A stretch of DNA of 64,000 nucleotides from Branchiostoma floridae (taxonomy: Eukaryota > Chordata > Leptocardii > Amphioxiformes > Branchiostomatidae), in NCBI RefSeq assembly GCF_000003815.2, contig NC_049993.1, positions 1 through 64,000 on the forward strand, in the 5' to 3' direction. The notes beneath the pieces are model-generated. The model was not told the origin of the DNA. It ran no database searches and worked only from the letters and a program-made list of their open reading frames with translations. Position numbers and translations under genes: made by a program. Shown here piece after piece: positions 48,182 through 59,493 of this stretch; position 1 is the first letter of the stretch, and every line of letters starts with the position of its first letter.

Positions 48182-51100
48182 CACTAATTCTTCTTTATTC
48201 ATTAAAATCAACCTTACAGAGATTAATTCTTAGCAGAAGCATCTCTGAATGCCGTTGATCTTTACAATGTGACTCAGAGTGAATACTTACAACGACTAGA
48301 CAACATGTACAGTACGCATGACATACACAGTACATAGACAAATAAAACACTTAGGCACCAGTCATTGATTTGTTGTACAGTCTGATTGTATAGTGTAGGA
48401 ATGAGTTGCGCAGTCTGGAGGTCCTTGCTTTTGGGACCGAGATACTACATGAGCTTCGAAGTGACCTCCCAGTGACCTCTGACCTGACCGGAGGGACCAT
48501 GTCATGTAGCGGGTGATCCGGGTTCATCATTTGCTTGAGTAGCTTAATGGCAGCGAGTTCACGTCTCTCCTTGAGTGTGGGCAGGTCCGGAACACTTCTC
48601 CTGCCACCCAGAGAGATGATCTTTAGTGCTCTCCTTTGCACTTTCTCGATTAACTGTTCTTGTTGTTTGGTGCAGCCGACTAAGAGAACATGGCCATACT
48701 CAAGTACGGGTCTGACCAGGGCCGTATACACCTGTACAAGGTCGGACACCGACATGCCTTGTTTGGTTAGGACACGTAGGTAGTAAAGTCTGCGTGAGCC
48801 CTTGGTCACCATCGACGTAACCTGGTCGTTGAGGGTTAGACCTCTGTCAAGGATGAATCCTAGACCTTTAGCTGACTCCACGACGGGTACTGCTTCCCTC
48901 CCTAGAATCAGAGTAGGTGGCGTCGGAATGCTTTTGCAAAAGCAAATTTGAAGCTGCATGCTCTTCTTGCCGTTAAGGATCATCCTGTGACGACCAGCCC
49001 AAGAGTCGAGATTGGACGACTCTTCCTCCACAGTCGTGTCCTCGTCGGCCTTCAGTGCCAGCAGTATTCTGGACAGTGTGACGTCGTCGGCATAACTCAC
49101 GTCGAGAGTGTCCTGGTAAACTGTATGCCGGGTACTCATAAACAGTAGGAACAAGTACGGGGAGATGACTCCCCCTTGTGGGACACCGGAAGTCAGTGTC
49201 CGCCAGGAGCTCCGGTCTCCATTCACGACAACTCTCTGCTTTCTGTCCATTATATTATTAGGTAGTTGTGGATCCATGATGTCATTCTCGAGCTAAGCTG
49301 GAGGTTCACCACACTCTGAAGTAGCAGGGCATGATCGACATGATCAAACGCTTTGCTCATGTCGGCAAAGATGGCACGGATTAAGGTTGGTTTATTAGAG
49401 TCCAGGGCGGTCAACCATGTTTGTACCAAGCGTACAAGAGCAATTGTAGTAGACGATCCACGCATGTAAGCATACTGGTTCCTAATAACTGCGCGTAGCG
49501 ATGGGAGCAGTCTTTTAAGGATGCACTTTTCTAGTAGCATAGCCATGACGGGCAGGAGAGACACCGGTCTCATGTTGCTGACGTCAGACGATCCAGCAGA
49601 CTTGGGCACTGGGACGACATTGGCTGACTTCCATATTGCTGGTACAATGCCTTCATGGTAAGAAGCATTAAATAAGTGAGTAGTTACTGGTGACAAGTCA
49701 TCGGCAAACTCCTTCAAAATCCAATTGGGCAAGTTGTCTGGTCCACAAGACTTCTTGGGGTTAATGGCTTTCAGGAGAGCCTTAACCTCCCCAATGGAGC
49801 AAAGGTCCGGGCCAGGTTCAGTAAGAGGTAGCGGAAACATGTGGAGACATTGGCTCTGGCACCAGGATTCAGCAAAGCGTTCACTGACCTTCTCAGCCAC
49901 TTGCCCATCCGCTTGCTCGTTTATGGTGACGCGTGTACCGTTCACACGTGAGCGACTAAGTTCTTTGTTGATATAGCTCCACCATTTGTGAGGGTTTTCA
50001 CTCTGCAGGTTTTGGATGTGATTCCGGTAGTGCCAGTTTTTAGCTTGTCTTACTGCGGTTTGTGCCTTGTTTCTAAGACGTCTCCACAGAGTAGACTTAC
50101 CATGTCGCTGAAATTCAGCTTGTCTACTAGCAATGGCCCGTTTAACTCTGCTTGTAATCCAACTAGGGTCGTTTGTCTGTACAGTCTTGGTCTTGACAGG
50201 GAAGTGGCTGTCTACCAGAGACATAACGATGGAGTAGAACCTAGCAACCTTCTCCTCCACGGAAGCTGACTCAAAAACAACAGACCAGTCCAGCATGGCA
50301 AGGGCCACGGCAAAGTCCCTCTTCCTGGAGCATGAGATCATTCTGCGGGACACTTTCACAGATGCCTGCCTTACAACAGGAACACAGGGCTGAAGGAGAA
50401 CACAGGCATGGTCACTGTTCCCGATCGGCGGGATGATCCTCGGTTCACAGTAATGATGAGCCAGATTGGTTAAGATAATGTCCAAGGTGGCTGACCCCCT
50501 AGTCGGCTGCTTGACAATCTGCTTCAGTACGGGATGAGCAGCTAGAAGTTGTCGCAGAGGTAGGCCATTAAATTCACCGCATAGTAGAAGACCAGCGTGG
50601 GGATGATGACTGCGAATATAGTCAGTTGTGGAGATGAGATAATTGGTCAGTTCGTTAATCCCCTCTTTGTTGTTTCTCCTTGGAGGATGGTATAACACAC
50701 CGAGAAACAGCACCGGAACAGATCTTGGGAGCCAGTGTGGTCGCAGTTGGATCCACATAACTTCAAGTTCATTACACTCGAGATTTAACAGTCTACGCGC
50801 AGGAATGTCCAGTGAGATGAAAGTTGCCACTCCACCCCCTCTCTGTCCCTGCCTGTCCCTTCTGTACAACTGGTAACCAGACATTGACATTACATTATCG
50901 AGGATGTCACAGTTAGTCCAAGTTTCAGTTAAACAGGCAATTTGTACTGAGTAGCTTACTAAGCTGGCTTCTAGTTCATCTTTCTTGTTCATAAAGGATC
51001 TTACATTTGATAATAATACAGAGGGTAGAGACTTACATTTCACATGTGCACTGCTACTTGACTTTGTACTGTCAACAGCTACAGGTCTAAGAGCACTGTC

Positions 51101-51823
51101 CCTTTCTGGCAACAGATTACCGGAAGTATGATACTGATCGCTTCTATTACCAACTATAGTTTTTATCCGACAATGTTTCTCCTTCCTTTTTACACCTCCC
51201 CGTGTGCCCCTCCGAGCTTTCTTATGCGATTCACAGTACAACTGTGGCCTAACACAGGCTGGGAAACACATCTTGGTTGCTTGTATAAACTGGTCAGTGA
51301 GGCAAGATAAACCTACTATATGGATACACTCTGAGAATCTGATAATAAAATGTTACAACAGCTAACCACAAATATCTTAAACACCAATACAAAACAGTTA
51401 ATCTAATTAACTACAGTAGTGGCGCAGCCGCTGACCCGGCGCTGTCAAATAACAATGTTTCACTTAAGCATAGCCACTAACTTAATATCAATATCAATAC
51501 TGCCGTTGCATGAGACTTATTATGATCAATAGGTACAAACATGCATGGGCAGGGAGAAATCAGAGGTAATGGAAGAATGGCGCCCTCCCCATCTGCACAT
51601 AGTGAATGCGAGCGGGATGATATACAGGACCAAAATCACTCTAAAGCTAAAATTTTCGGCAGGTAATCGTTAATAGCATATTCTCTAAGTTATTAGCAAT
51701 CATACAATCACACAATGTACAACAATGGTTTGAGTGGAAACTGGTTTTCAGCAAATTAAAACCCTATCCTACTCACACAATTAAAAGCATGGGCAGCCAT
51801 CTTCCTGACCTCTGACCTCTGTT
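48182..51823 (-). mobile_element. LINE-B: near full-length CR1-like retrotransposon inserted in LINE-A
   Basis: It lies on the minus strand, bounded by the actttg duplication. Its 5' end (51272-51823) is non-coding and begins with a gaggtcagaggtcagg word. ORF2 spans 51271-48351. The 3' region (48350-48182) ends with gaataaagaagaattagtg, a signal followed by a short non-poly(A) tail. No ORF1 is visible ahead of ORF2, so the copy is either 5'-truncated or of a family with a short ORF1. With a single visible frameshift it is younger than LINE-A. Confidence 0.9.
48351..51271 (-). pseudogene. LINE-B ORF2: APE endonuclease plus reverse transcriptase, one frameshift
   Basis: The first frame (51271-49250, 673 codons) has the endonuclease marks LLSNVRSFMNKKDEL (N89), CLTETW (E116), CGEFNG (E233, N235; the usual residue at 233 is D) and GNSDHA (S286, D287, H288). 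It then shows RT words SCGPDNLPNWILKEF, NMRPVSLLPV and motif A FADMSKAFDHVDH near residues 635-647, and breaks at HNYLII. The second frame (49277-48351, 308 codons) overlaps it and continues with DRKQRVVVNG, motif B GVPQGGVISPYLF at 31-43, motif C SYADD at 61-65, and the thumb word GLGFILDRGLTLNDQV. An insertion of about 8 bp of AT-rich sequence near 49255-49270 explains the break. The motifs fit the CR1/Rex/L2 group. The D-to-E change in the endonuclease may also impair it. Confidence 0.9.
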
Positions 51824-51829
51824 ACTTTG
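51824..51829. repeat. Target site duplication of LINE-B, right copy (actttg)
   Basis: Second copy of actttg. The distance between the copies, 3648 bp, is a multiple of three, so the LINE-A reading frame is the same on both sides. Confidence 0.8.
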
Positions 51830-53993
51830 TAACCTTAAATGTAATAAAGCATGCGGAACAGATTCAATTATTAATGAAATGTTAAAATATAGTGCTCCTC
51901 ATCTCACATTACCCTTCAAGAAAATGTTTAATATGTTATTACAATCTGGGACGTTCCCTGACCAATGGAGTCAGAGTATGCTAGTTCCTATACATAAAAG
52001 TGGTGAACGCACAAATCCTACAAACTACAGAGGCATCGCCATCTCCAGCTGTGTTGGTAAACTCTTCACATTCATTTTAAACAAACGACTACAACAATAC
52101 CTCGAAAGAGAAAACTTATTATCCCCTTTCCAATCTGGCTTTAGAAAAAACTTTCGAACAAGTGATAACGTTTTTGTGCTTAAAACACTAATTGATCAAG
52201 AAATATCCAAGCCTGCAGGTAAATTATATGCTTGCTTCATTGATTTCCGTAAGGCGTTTGACTCTGTCTGGCGGACTGGTCTATTTTACAAACTCTTGTC
52301 ATCAGGCATCGGAGGAAACTTCTTTAAAATTATAAAATCAATATACTCTAATGTAAGTTACTGCGTAAAAACACCAAATGGCCTAACACCATACTTTCAA
52401 TCTACATGTGGGGTACGACAAGGGTGTAACCTTAGCCCCCTCCTATTCAACTTATACGTAAACGATCTCCCAAACATATTAAATTTGCGATTGTCCGACC
52501 CTCCAATGTTACAAGACACACCCATCAATGGTTTATTTTGGGCGGATGACCTTGTACTTCTCTCAAAATCCGAGTCAGGCCTAAAAGAGTGCATAAGAAC
52601 ACTTGATCAATTTTGTTCTATCTGGAAATTATCAACAAATGAAAAGAAAACTAAAGTAATGATATTCTCAAAAAATGGACGAGCTAGCAGTCAACACTCC
52701 ACTTATAAAATACAGGGCCGTCCAATTGACATTGCAACCTCCTACACATACCTCGGAGTAGATTTCACCCCCTCAGGTTCATTTAATCGCGCTACCAAAC
52801 AGTTACGGTTAAAAGCACTTCGGGCTTCTTTTAAATCAAAATCACTGTTATCAACAAATTTCAACCCATCCATGCCGCTCGCTCTTGAATTATTCAACAG
52901 TTGCATAAAACCGATTTTACTTTATTGTGGCGAAGTCCTTGGAACAACTGTACAAGGAAGAGACCTTATTTTCTATGGGATAAAAGAATATGAAAATGAA
53001 AATACCAGAGAATCAATAAATAGGATTATCAGTACGTTACTGGGATCAGAAATTCATATCCTTAGAGCCTCTCGTGTTGGCAAAAAAGACCCTTCCACTA
53101 CTCGCCCTGTCCTTGTCCGGTTTCAAAAATACAGCGACAAATTGAACATAATGTATCAATCAAACACACTAAGATACCAGGACATAACTTTTGAGCAACC
53201 AAAAATATCATATGAAATTTCTGATTTGGAATTTGTGCTTTTGAATTATTGCAAAATTTCACTCGGCGTACCCAAAAGCTCTGTCAACGCCGCGGTCAGG
53301 GGTGAACTAGGAGTTTTCCCACTTTATATTGATTTACAGACACAGATGATAAAATACTGGCTTAGGTTACATAATCTCCCAAATGACAGACTTGTAAAGA
53401 AAGCATATAATACTTCTGTTGAGCTACAACAAGACTGGGCTGTGCATGTGCAAGATATGTTAAGTAGACATGGTTTCCAAAATGTTTGGCTTAATCCTGC
53501 TGTTAATGCCAACCGTTTTGGAAATATATTTAAGAACCGTCTGCAAGACACGTTTCTCTCTGGTTGGAGACAAGAATTAAGAAGTTTTAACAAACTCAGT
53601 ACTTATTGTAAAATCAAAAAAGAATTCTGTTTCGAAAAATATCTTTCATCTGTTCAAAACAAATTGTTTAGAAATGACCTAACGAGACTAAGGATTAGTG
53701 CACACACCTTACAAATTGAAAAGGGCCGACACTACAACATACCAGCCAATGAGAGACTTTGTCCCACATGCCATAATGACATAGAAAATGAATTTCATTT
53801 TGTAATGGATTGTCCGACTTATGAAGAAGACCGTAAAAAGTTATTTCAAAATATTGTATGTAAGTCCGAAATTGTACTACCACATGCTAGGTCAGAGGTA
53901 TTCCATTTGATATTATCATGTCCTGTTCATATATCTGCCTACGTTGGCCAATTTATTTACAACTCATTGCAAAAACGAGATAATGCTTTATGA
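51824..53993 (+). pseudogene. LINE-A ORF2, 3' half: reverse transcriptase and C-terminal CCHC motif (open frame)
   Basis: The frame resumes in LINE-A at 51824 (CNLKCNKACGTDS) and is open from there to TGA after 53990. Counted from the Met at 51879: NYRGIAISS at 49-57, RT motif A CFIDFRKAFDSVW at 119-131, motif B GVRQGCNLSPLLF at 178-190, and motif C FWADDLVLL at 220-228, where W replaces the usual Y before ADD. At the C terminus CPTC....H....C (C628, C631, H640, C645) forms a CCHC-type zinc motif. This half has no stop for over 700 codons, in contrast to the damaged first half. It cannot act alone because its N-terminal part is cut off by LINE-B. Confidence 0.92.
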
Positions 53994-55368
53994 TACTCAC
54001 TAGATTGTTTATACTGTTATATTATATTACATTAGTTGTTAGTTATTTGTATTAGTATATAGTTGTTCACATTGCCATACATTGTAACTGTTACAATTGT
54101 TGCGCAATAAAGTTATTCAAATTCAAATTTATTCTCACAGATTGACACCTTGTCGTCGCGCATTTCCAACATGGAAACTCTATTGTCTAAAACAAATGAT
54201 ACTCCTGCCGAGAAAGTGATAAAGGCATGCGACATTGACGTGCTGAAAAGACGCATTAATTCACTGGAAACAGAGAACAAAAAACCGCGATATAAGATGA
54301 CGCTATTGGAACAGAAAAGTGATAGGAGCGTGGATCGTACAAGTCAGACGGACGACTCCCTGAAAGAATCCTTCTTACCAAGAGAACCTGACAATACAGT
54401 TAACGTTGTGCCCGCCATCAACACTAGCAACAAGTTTGATGTGCTGTCGGATGATACAACAGAAGAACAGATCTCCGATGATCTAATCCAAGGTAACAAC
54501 AAACGACAATCCAGCACAATTGATGAGATTAAGCTACAGGCAGAAATTGTGGTTATCGGTGATTCAAACACACGAAGTATTATGCCAAGTATATTATACC
54601 CAGACAAGCAAGTCCACAAGCAACCGGGAATGACCATTCCTGAAGCTATAGACATCATAGAAACCACCCCTTTCTTCAACCCAAAATGTATCGTGTACCA
54701 TGTGGGTACCAATGATGTAAAGCAAGAACGGGCTGCAAGCGGGGTGACCGAGAACATGAGGCGACTTGTTGCGACAACTCACGACAAATTCCCAAACGCA
54801 GCCATAGTCTTGTCCTCTATACCGCCAAGAAATGACCGACACCTGATGGAAGTCGCAAAGCACGTTAACGCCTTCATTCACATCCTCGGCCAAGAATGCG
54901 GCTACATAAGTGTTGCGGACAATGACAATATGGAGGAAAATGGCTCGATCAAACGAGTGCTATTCAAGGATGATGGCTACCACCTTAACCGTGGTGATGT
55001 AAAAGTCCTAACTGCTAACTTAAAAGAGGCTATACATCCAACAGTTGGTCTGGGTACATACAACAGAGGAAGGAAAAGTAGCAACGCCCCACATCAGAGA
55101 GGAAACACTTCCCACCTGTCCTCGTTACGACCTGAGTACCATCAGATCTCTCCCTCACCAAGAAGGTTAAAGAAAGATTCTTAACCTCCTTGCCCTCACA
55201 AAGAAGGAAGGCGTCTCAGAATGGTTACCAGGACCCAAAACCTGCTGGGAAAAGATTCAAGGAACCCTAGAACGACTATAATGCTCCAATACCGCCCCCA
55301 CGAAATACCAGAGAACCCTGGCTGAACGGACGTCCAGAGCAAGCAGTGCCCTTACGACAAAATAGGGA

Positions 55369-55376
55369 ACCCTGGA
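55369..55376. repeat. Target site duplication, left copy (accctgga)
   Basis: Eight bases identical to 59486-59493, lying in the LINE-C ORF1 codons for P-W. Confidence 0.75.
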
Positions 55377-55382
55377 CAATAG

Positions 55383-55430
55383 GGGTTGTACTAATAGAGC
55401 CAGCTCCATGGAGCTATTAGTACAACCCTG
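55383..55430. repeat. Terminal hairpin of the foldback element, left
   Basis: ggggttgtactaata and tattagtacaaccct are inverted around gagccagctccatggagc, so the end folds on itself. The core word is shared with the right terminal hairpin. Confidence 0.8.
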
Positions 55431-55464
55431 AGCCCAACTTACCAGACCCATGGAGCCAGCTCCA

Positions 55465-56050
55465 CGCACTTTCAATACATAGCCACGTTTCACGTCACTT
55501 GAAAAGAAATTTATAGTTCCAAATTCCCATTGAATGCATGCAATTGGTTCACGTCACATCAAGAGACACCTTGGTAACACATTCGTCACGTCTATGCACT
55601 TGAAACACATAGACATGTTTCATTTTAACCTCAAGAGAATAGAGTTCGATTTCTTGTGAACAATAAACAAGCCCGCACAGATACGGCCAACATTCCTCCA
55701 CCTCTACGCACTTTGAATCCATATACATGTTTCACGTCACCTTCAAGAGAAATTGATAGTTCGCTGTTCTTGTAAACAATAAACAAGCCCGCACAGCCAC
55801 GGCCTGCAGTCTTTCACCTCAACGCACTTTGAATACTATACATGTTTCACGTCACCTTCCAGTGAAAGTTGTAGTTTGCTACACGGCCAACATTCCTCCA
55901 CCTCTACGCACTTTGAATCCATATACATGATTCACGTCACCTTCAAGAGAAATTTATAGCTCGCTGTTCTTGTAAACAACAAACAAGCCCGCACAGCTTG
56001 GTCCGCATTCTTTCACCTCCACACACTTTGAATACTATACATGTTTCACA
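55465..56050. repeat. Left subterminal tandem array of the foldback element
   Basis: About five units with starts near 55465, 55595, 55707, 55823, 55907 and 56022, spaced 112-130 bp except one shortened to 84 bp. Shared words are cgcactttgaat, acatgtttcacgtcacctt, agagaaatt.atag, ttcttgtaaacaa and aacaagcccgcacag. In reverse complement they align with the right array (actttgaat, tcgtcacc, cttgtaaacgaaaaacaag). Confidence 0.8.
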
Positions 56051-56649
56051 ATTGAAGCACCAGTTGTAAAGGTTAAAATCATTGGGCGAAGGTATGAGGT
56101 CGTGGAACTTTACTTTCAAAATCTATTTGTCTCCACTTGTACAGTATCTGTGTTTCCAGTGTTCCTTGGTACGAGGTTTGCTACAGACATTGTTGTTTAA
56201 ATAGCAACAGACATGGCGCAGCGCTCTGTGCGGCCTACTTTTTTCTTCACAAAACCTCCTCTCTAGATCTCTTGACAAATTCTAAAGAAACGTGAATTTG
56301 GAGATCTTGTATCTCTGTGAAATTTACTACGCGCTTTTGAACTATTGTCTGGCGATGAAGGTGGCCAACTCAAGGTGGCCTACTTCTTCTTCTTATTTTA
56401 CAAGATTATCCATCCAAGTTGTTTGCTTCATGGGCGCACCATCCGCACAAAGAAGACAGCGACTGTGAAGCAACAATTTTTCATCAAGGTTCCCATCCAG
56501 GAGATAGGAAATGTGCTTGGAACCCATGGCAGGTTGGGGTTACTCTCACATTTTGAAAACAAAGTTTACTTCGGCAAAACTCTGACGGTCAAAACAGGGA
56601 ACACACAGGAATGCCTGGTACATTCGACTCCAGGGGGATTTCTTGCCAA

Positions 56650-56688
<39 letters not shown>

Positions 56689-57600
56689 CACACACACACC
56701 AAACACACCAAACACACCAAACACACAATATGGGAATAGATAGCACCTTTATGTGGGAACAATAAAAAAATTAAAGGGAATTGACTGCTAGTGTTGACAT
56801 AATTGTTAAACGAAAAACAGACAGTAAAAAAATACCCCCTAGTACGATAGAACGACCCAAGCAAGCGGCGCCTTTGTGAAATGTAGCATTTTACTTTGTG
56901 ATGTCACAAGACCGCCGATATAGAGCTAACATTACCAGGTTAACGTTCTTATTCTAAAATCAGATAGTAAATTGTCAATCGTTCATTCCCCAAACTAGTG
57001 GGTAGTTTGCCGTCAGTACATAATATTTTATCTGCGCTTTGGCTTTGGACGTTTTGTCAAAAGTAATACACACTATAGAATAGGTCGTACCACCAGTTTG
57101 TGAGCACTTTGTCCCCCATGGCAGGTTTATAAGTTGGATGAATACGTATCCATACAACAAATTAGAAAGTCCGACAAAATTGAATAAAAAGACTTCAAAT
57201 TCATCTCGAAACCCAACCTCTGCTTGGAGGGCATTGTTTACGGGACCGTGTACTGAGGAATGCGACACCTCCCTGCTAATCGTTACAAAGCGTTTTACGG
57301 CTTGCCCACCGTGAAACTCCCACCGTGACTTGTCACAGCCTGTAACAATTATCTAGCAGCTCACCGACTGATAACCGGAGGGGGGCCGGGCAGACAATGC
57401 TAGTGCCGGAAAAACAAACAATAGATACATGTATGGATAAGAAGTTGCACAATGATAAAGGGGGTTGCCCCGAAGCCCATGACGGAGTCCCGCGTGGGAG
57501 ATCTTAGACACCTGTCCCAAGACTCAACCTTATTTTCCCAACTTCTGTTTTGTTATAGAATATGAGAGGTAATAGACTGGTGACGAGAGGTAATAGAGGT
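56051..57600. other. Interior of the foldback element
   Basis: No domain is recognisable in any frame. The best frame (56345-56743, plus) owes its length to a CA tract and has no conserved words. A minus frame at 56975-57268 is likewise unremarkable. The sequence may be degraded remains of an autonomous ancestor or a captured fragment. Confidence 0.5.
56652..56728. repeat. (CA)n microsatellite with acaccaaac units
   Basis: A CA run of about 48 bp with one CG interruption is followed by three acaccaaac repeats. Confidence 0.95.
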
Positions 57601-59360
57601 GACGAGAACCAATTGTATACATTCAAAGTTCATAGAGCTGGCTCCATGAAACTTGTTTTTCGTTTACAAGGGCGGCCACATAGCGGACTATATAAATATT
57701 TTTTCCTGTGGTGACGAGAACCAATTGTATACATTCAAAGTTCATAGAGCTGGCTCCATGAAACTTGTTTTTCGTTTACAAGGGCGGCCACATAGCGGAC
57801 TATATAAATATTTTTTCCTGTGGTGACGAGAAACAATTGTATACATTCAAAGTTCATAGAGCTGGCTCCATGAAACTTGTCTTTCGTTTACAAGGGTGGC
57901 CCCATAGCGGACTATGATTTTTCCTGTGGTGACGAGAACCAATTGTATACATTCAAAGTTTATAGAGCTGGCTCCATGAAACTTGCTTTTCGTTTAGAAG
58001 GGCGGCCCCATAGCGGACTATATAAATGTTTTTCCTGTGGTGACGAGAACCAATTGTATACATTCAAAGTTCACAGAGCTGGCTCCATGAAACTTGTTTT
58101 TCGTTTACAAGGGCGGCCACATAGCGGACTATATAAATATTTTTCCTGTAGTGACGAGAACCAATTGTATACATTCAAAGTTCATAGAGCTGGCTCCATG
58201 AAACTTGTTTTTCGTTTAGAAGGGCGGCCACGTAACGGACTAATATTTTTGCTGTGGTGACGAGAACCAATTGTATACATTCAAAGTTCATAGAGCTGGC
58301 TCCATGAAACTTGTTTTTCGTTTACAAGGGCGGCCACATAGCGGACTATATAAATATTTTTCCTGCGGTGACGAGAACCAATTGTATACATTCAAAGTTC
58401 ATAGAGCTGGCTCCATGAAACTTGTTTTTCGTTTACAAGGACGGCCACATAGGGGACTATATAAATATTTTTCCTGTGGTGACGAGAGCCAATTGTATAC
58501 ATTCAAAGTTCATAGAGCTGGCTCCATGAAACTTGTTTTTCGTTTACAAGGGCGGCCCCATAGCGGACTAACATTTTTCCTGTGGTGACGAGAACCAATT
58601 TCATACATTCAAAGTTCATAGAGCTGGCTCCATGAAACTTGTTTTTCGTTTACAAGGGCGGCCACATAGCGGACTATATAAATATTTTTCCTGTGGTGAC
58701 GAGAACCAATTGTATACATTCAAAGTTCATAGAGCTGGCTCCATGAAACTCGTTTTTCGTTTACAAGGGCGGCCACATAGCGGACTATATAAAAAATTTT
58801 CCTGTGGTGACGAGAACCAATTGTATACATTCAAAGTTCATAGAGCTGGCTCCATGAAACTCGTTTTTCGTTTACAAGGGCGGCCCCATAGCGGACTAAT
58901 ATTTTTCCTGTGGTGACGAGAACCAATTGCATACATTCAAAGTTCATAGAGCTGGCTCCATGAAACGTGTTTTTCGTTTAGAAGGGCGGCCACATAGCGG
59001 ACTAATATTTTTCCTGTGGTGACGAGAACCAATTGCATACATTCAAAGTTCATAGAGCTGGCTCCATGAAACTTGTTTTTCGTTTACAAGGGCGGCCACA
59101 TAGCGGACTATATAAATATTTTTCCTGTTGTGACGAGAAATAATTGTATACATTCAAAGTTCATAGTGCTTGCTCCATGAAACTTGTTTTTCGTTTACAA
59201 GGGCGGCCCCATAGCGGACTAAGATTGGCCCCATAGCGGACTAAGATTTTTCCTGTGGTGACGTGAAAAAATTGTATACATTCAAAGTGCATAAGTGCAT
59301 AAATCTGGGTCTATGAAGCTTGTTTATCGTTTACAAGGGCGGCTCCATAGCCGACTAAGA
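57601..59360. repeat. Right subterminal tandem array, 16 units of 106-112 bp
   Basis: Units begin with gacgagaaccaattg at 57601, 57713, 57825, 57931, 58042, 58153, 58259, 58370, 58481, 58587, 58698, 58809, 58915, 59021, 59132 and 59260. Each carries tacattcaaagttcatag, agctggctccatgaaac, ttttcgtttacaagggcgg and tagcggacta. The 111-112 bp type has tatataaatattttt; the 106 bp type lacks the tatataa. Because 111 is 3 x 37, frames stay open for two to three units, giving repeat peptides that end at the 106 bp unit; these are not genes. The last unit has a small internal duplication (tggccccatagcggactaag). Confidence 0.95.
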
Positions 59361-59411
59361 TGTATTCAAAGTGCGTGGAGCTGGCTCCATAGAGCTGGTA
59401 GGTTGGGCGCA

Positions 59412-59480
59412 GGGTTGTACTAATAGCTCCATGGAGCTGGCTCCATGGAGCTGGCTCCATGGGGCTATTAGTACAACCCC
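59412..59480. repeat. Terminal hairpin of the foldback element, right
   Basis: gggttgtactaatag and ctattagtacaacccc are inverted around three ctccatgg(a/g)gctgg-type units. The left end has a single such unit, so this end has expanded. Confidence 0.8.
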
Positions 59481-59485
59481 TTCTC

Positions 59486-59493
59486 ACCCTGGA
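59486..59493. repeat. Target site duplication, right copy (accctgga)
   Basis: Matches the left copy; the ORF1 frame resumes directly in it. Confidence 0.75.

Larger units (their letters stand above)
45303..54130 (+). mobile_element. LINE-A: non-LTR retrotransposon, split by a nested LINE
   Basis: In order it shows ORF1 (coiled coil plus SGNH domain, 45303-46468), an apurinic-type endonuclease (46664-47450), a linker and the RT (to 53993), then a short 3' region ending with gcgcaataaagttattcaaa and ttcaaattt at about 54130. LINE-B occupies 48182-51823. Without it the ORF2 region would be about 1220 codons, normal for this class. An esterase-like ORF1 and the APE-RT order are known from CR1/L2-like LINEs; the exact clade cannot be settled by eye. 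The 5' end is not defined. Several stops and frameshifts in ORF1 and the endonuclease make the copy inactive. Confidence 0.9.
55377..59485. mobile_element. Foldback-like DNA element, 4.1 kb, with 8 bp target duplication
   Basis: The outer ends are inverted copies: ggggttgtactaatag at 55382 onward and ctattagtacaacccc ending at 59480. The similarity extends about 110-125 bp inward (ctccacgcacttt and aaagtgcgtggag). The octamer accctgga flanks it at 55369-55376 and 59486-59493. Inside each end lies a tandem array, and the two arrays are diverged inverted copies of one ~110 bp unit, with ~5 copies on the left and 16 on the right. The middle (56051-57600) has no recognisable transposase. An 8 bp duplication is usual for hAT and P elements; the class cannot be fixed without a transposase, and this copy is non-autonomous. 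Confidence 0.82.

Noticed and set aside
56345-56743. 132-codon plus frame in the foldback interior
   Set aside because: Its length depends on a CA microsatellite at its 3' end and it has no conserved motif.
57877-58916. 37-residue repeat protein (YKYFSCGDENQLYTFKVHRA...)
   Set aside because: The period 111 is a multiple of three, so frames open by chance; each is broken at the 106 bp units, and the DNA repeat explains the peptide repeat.
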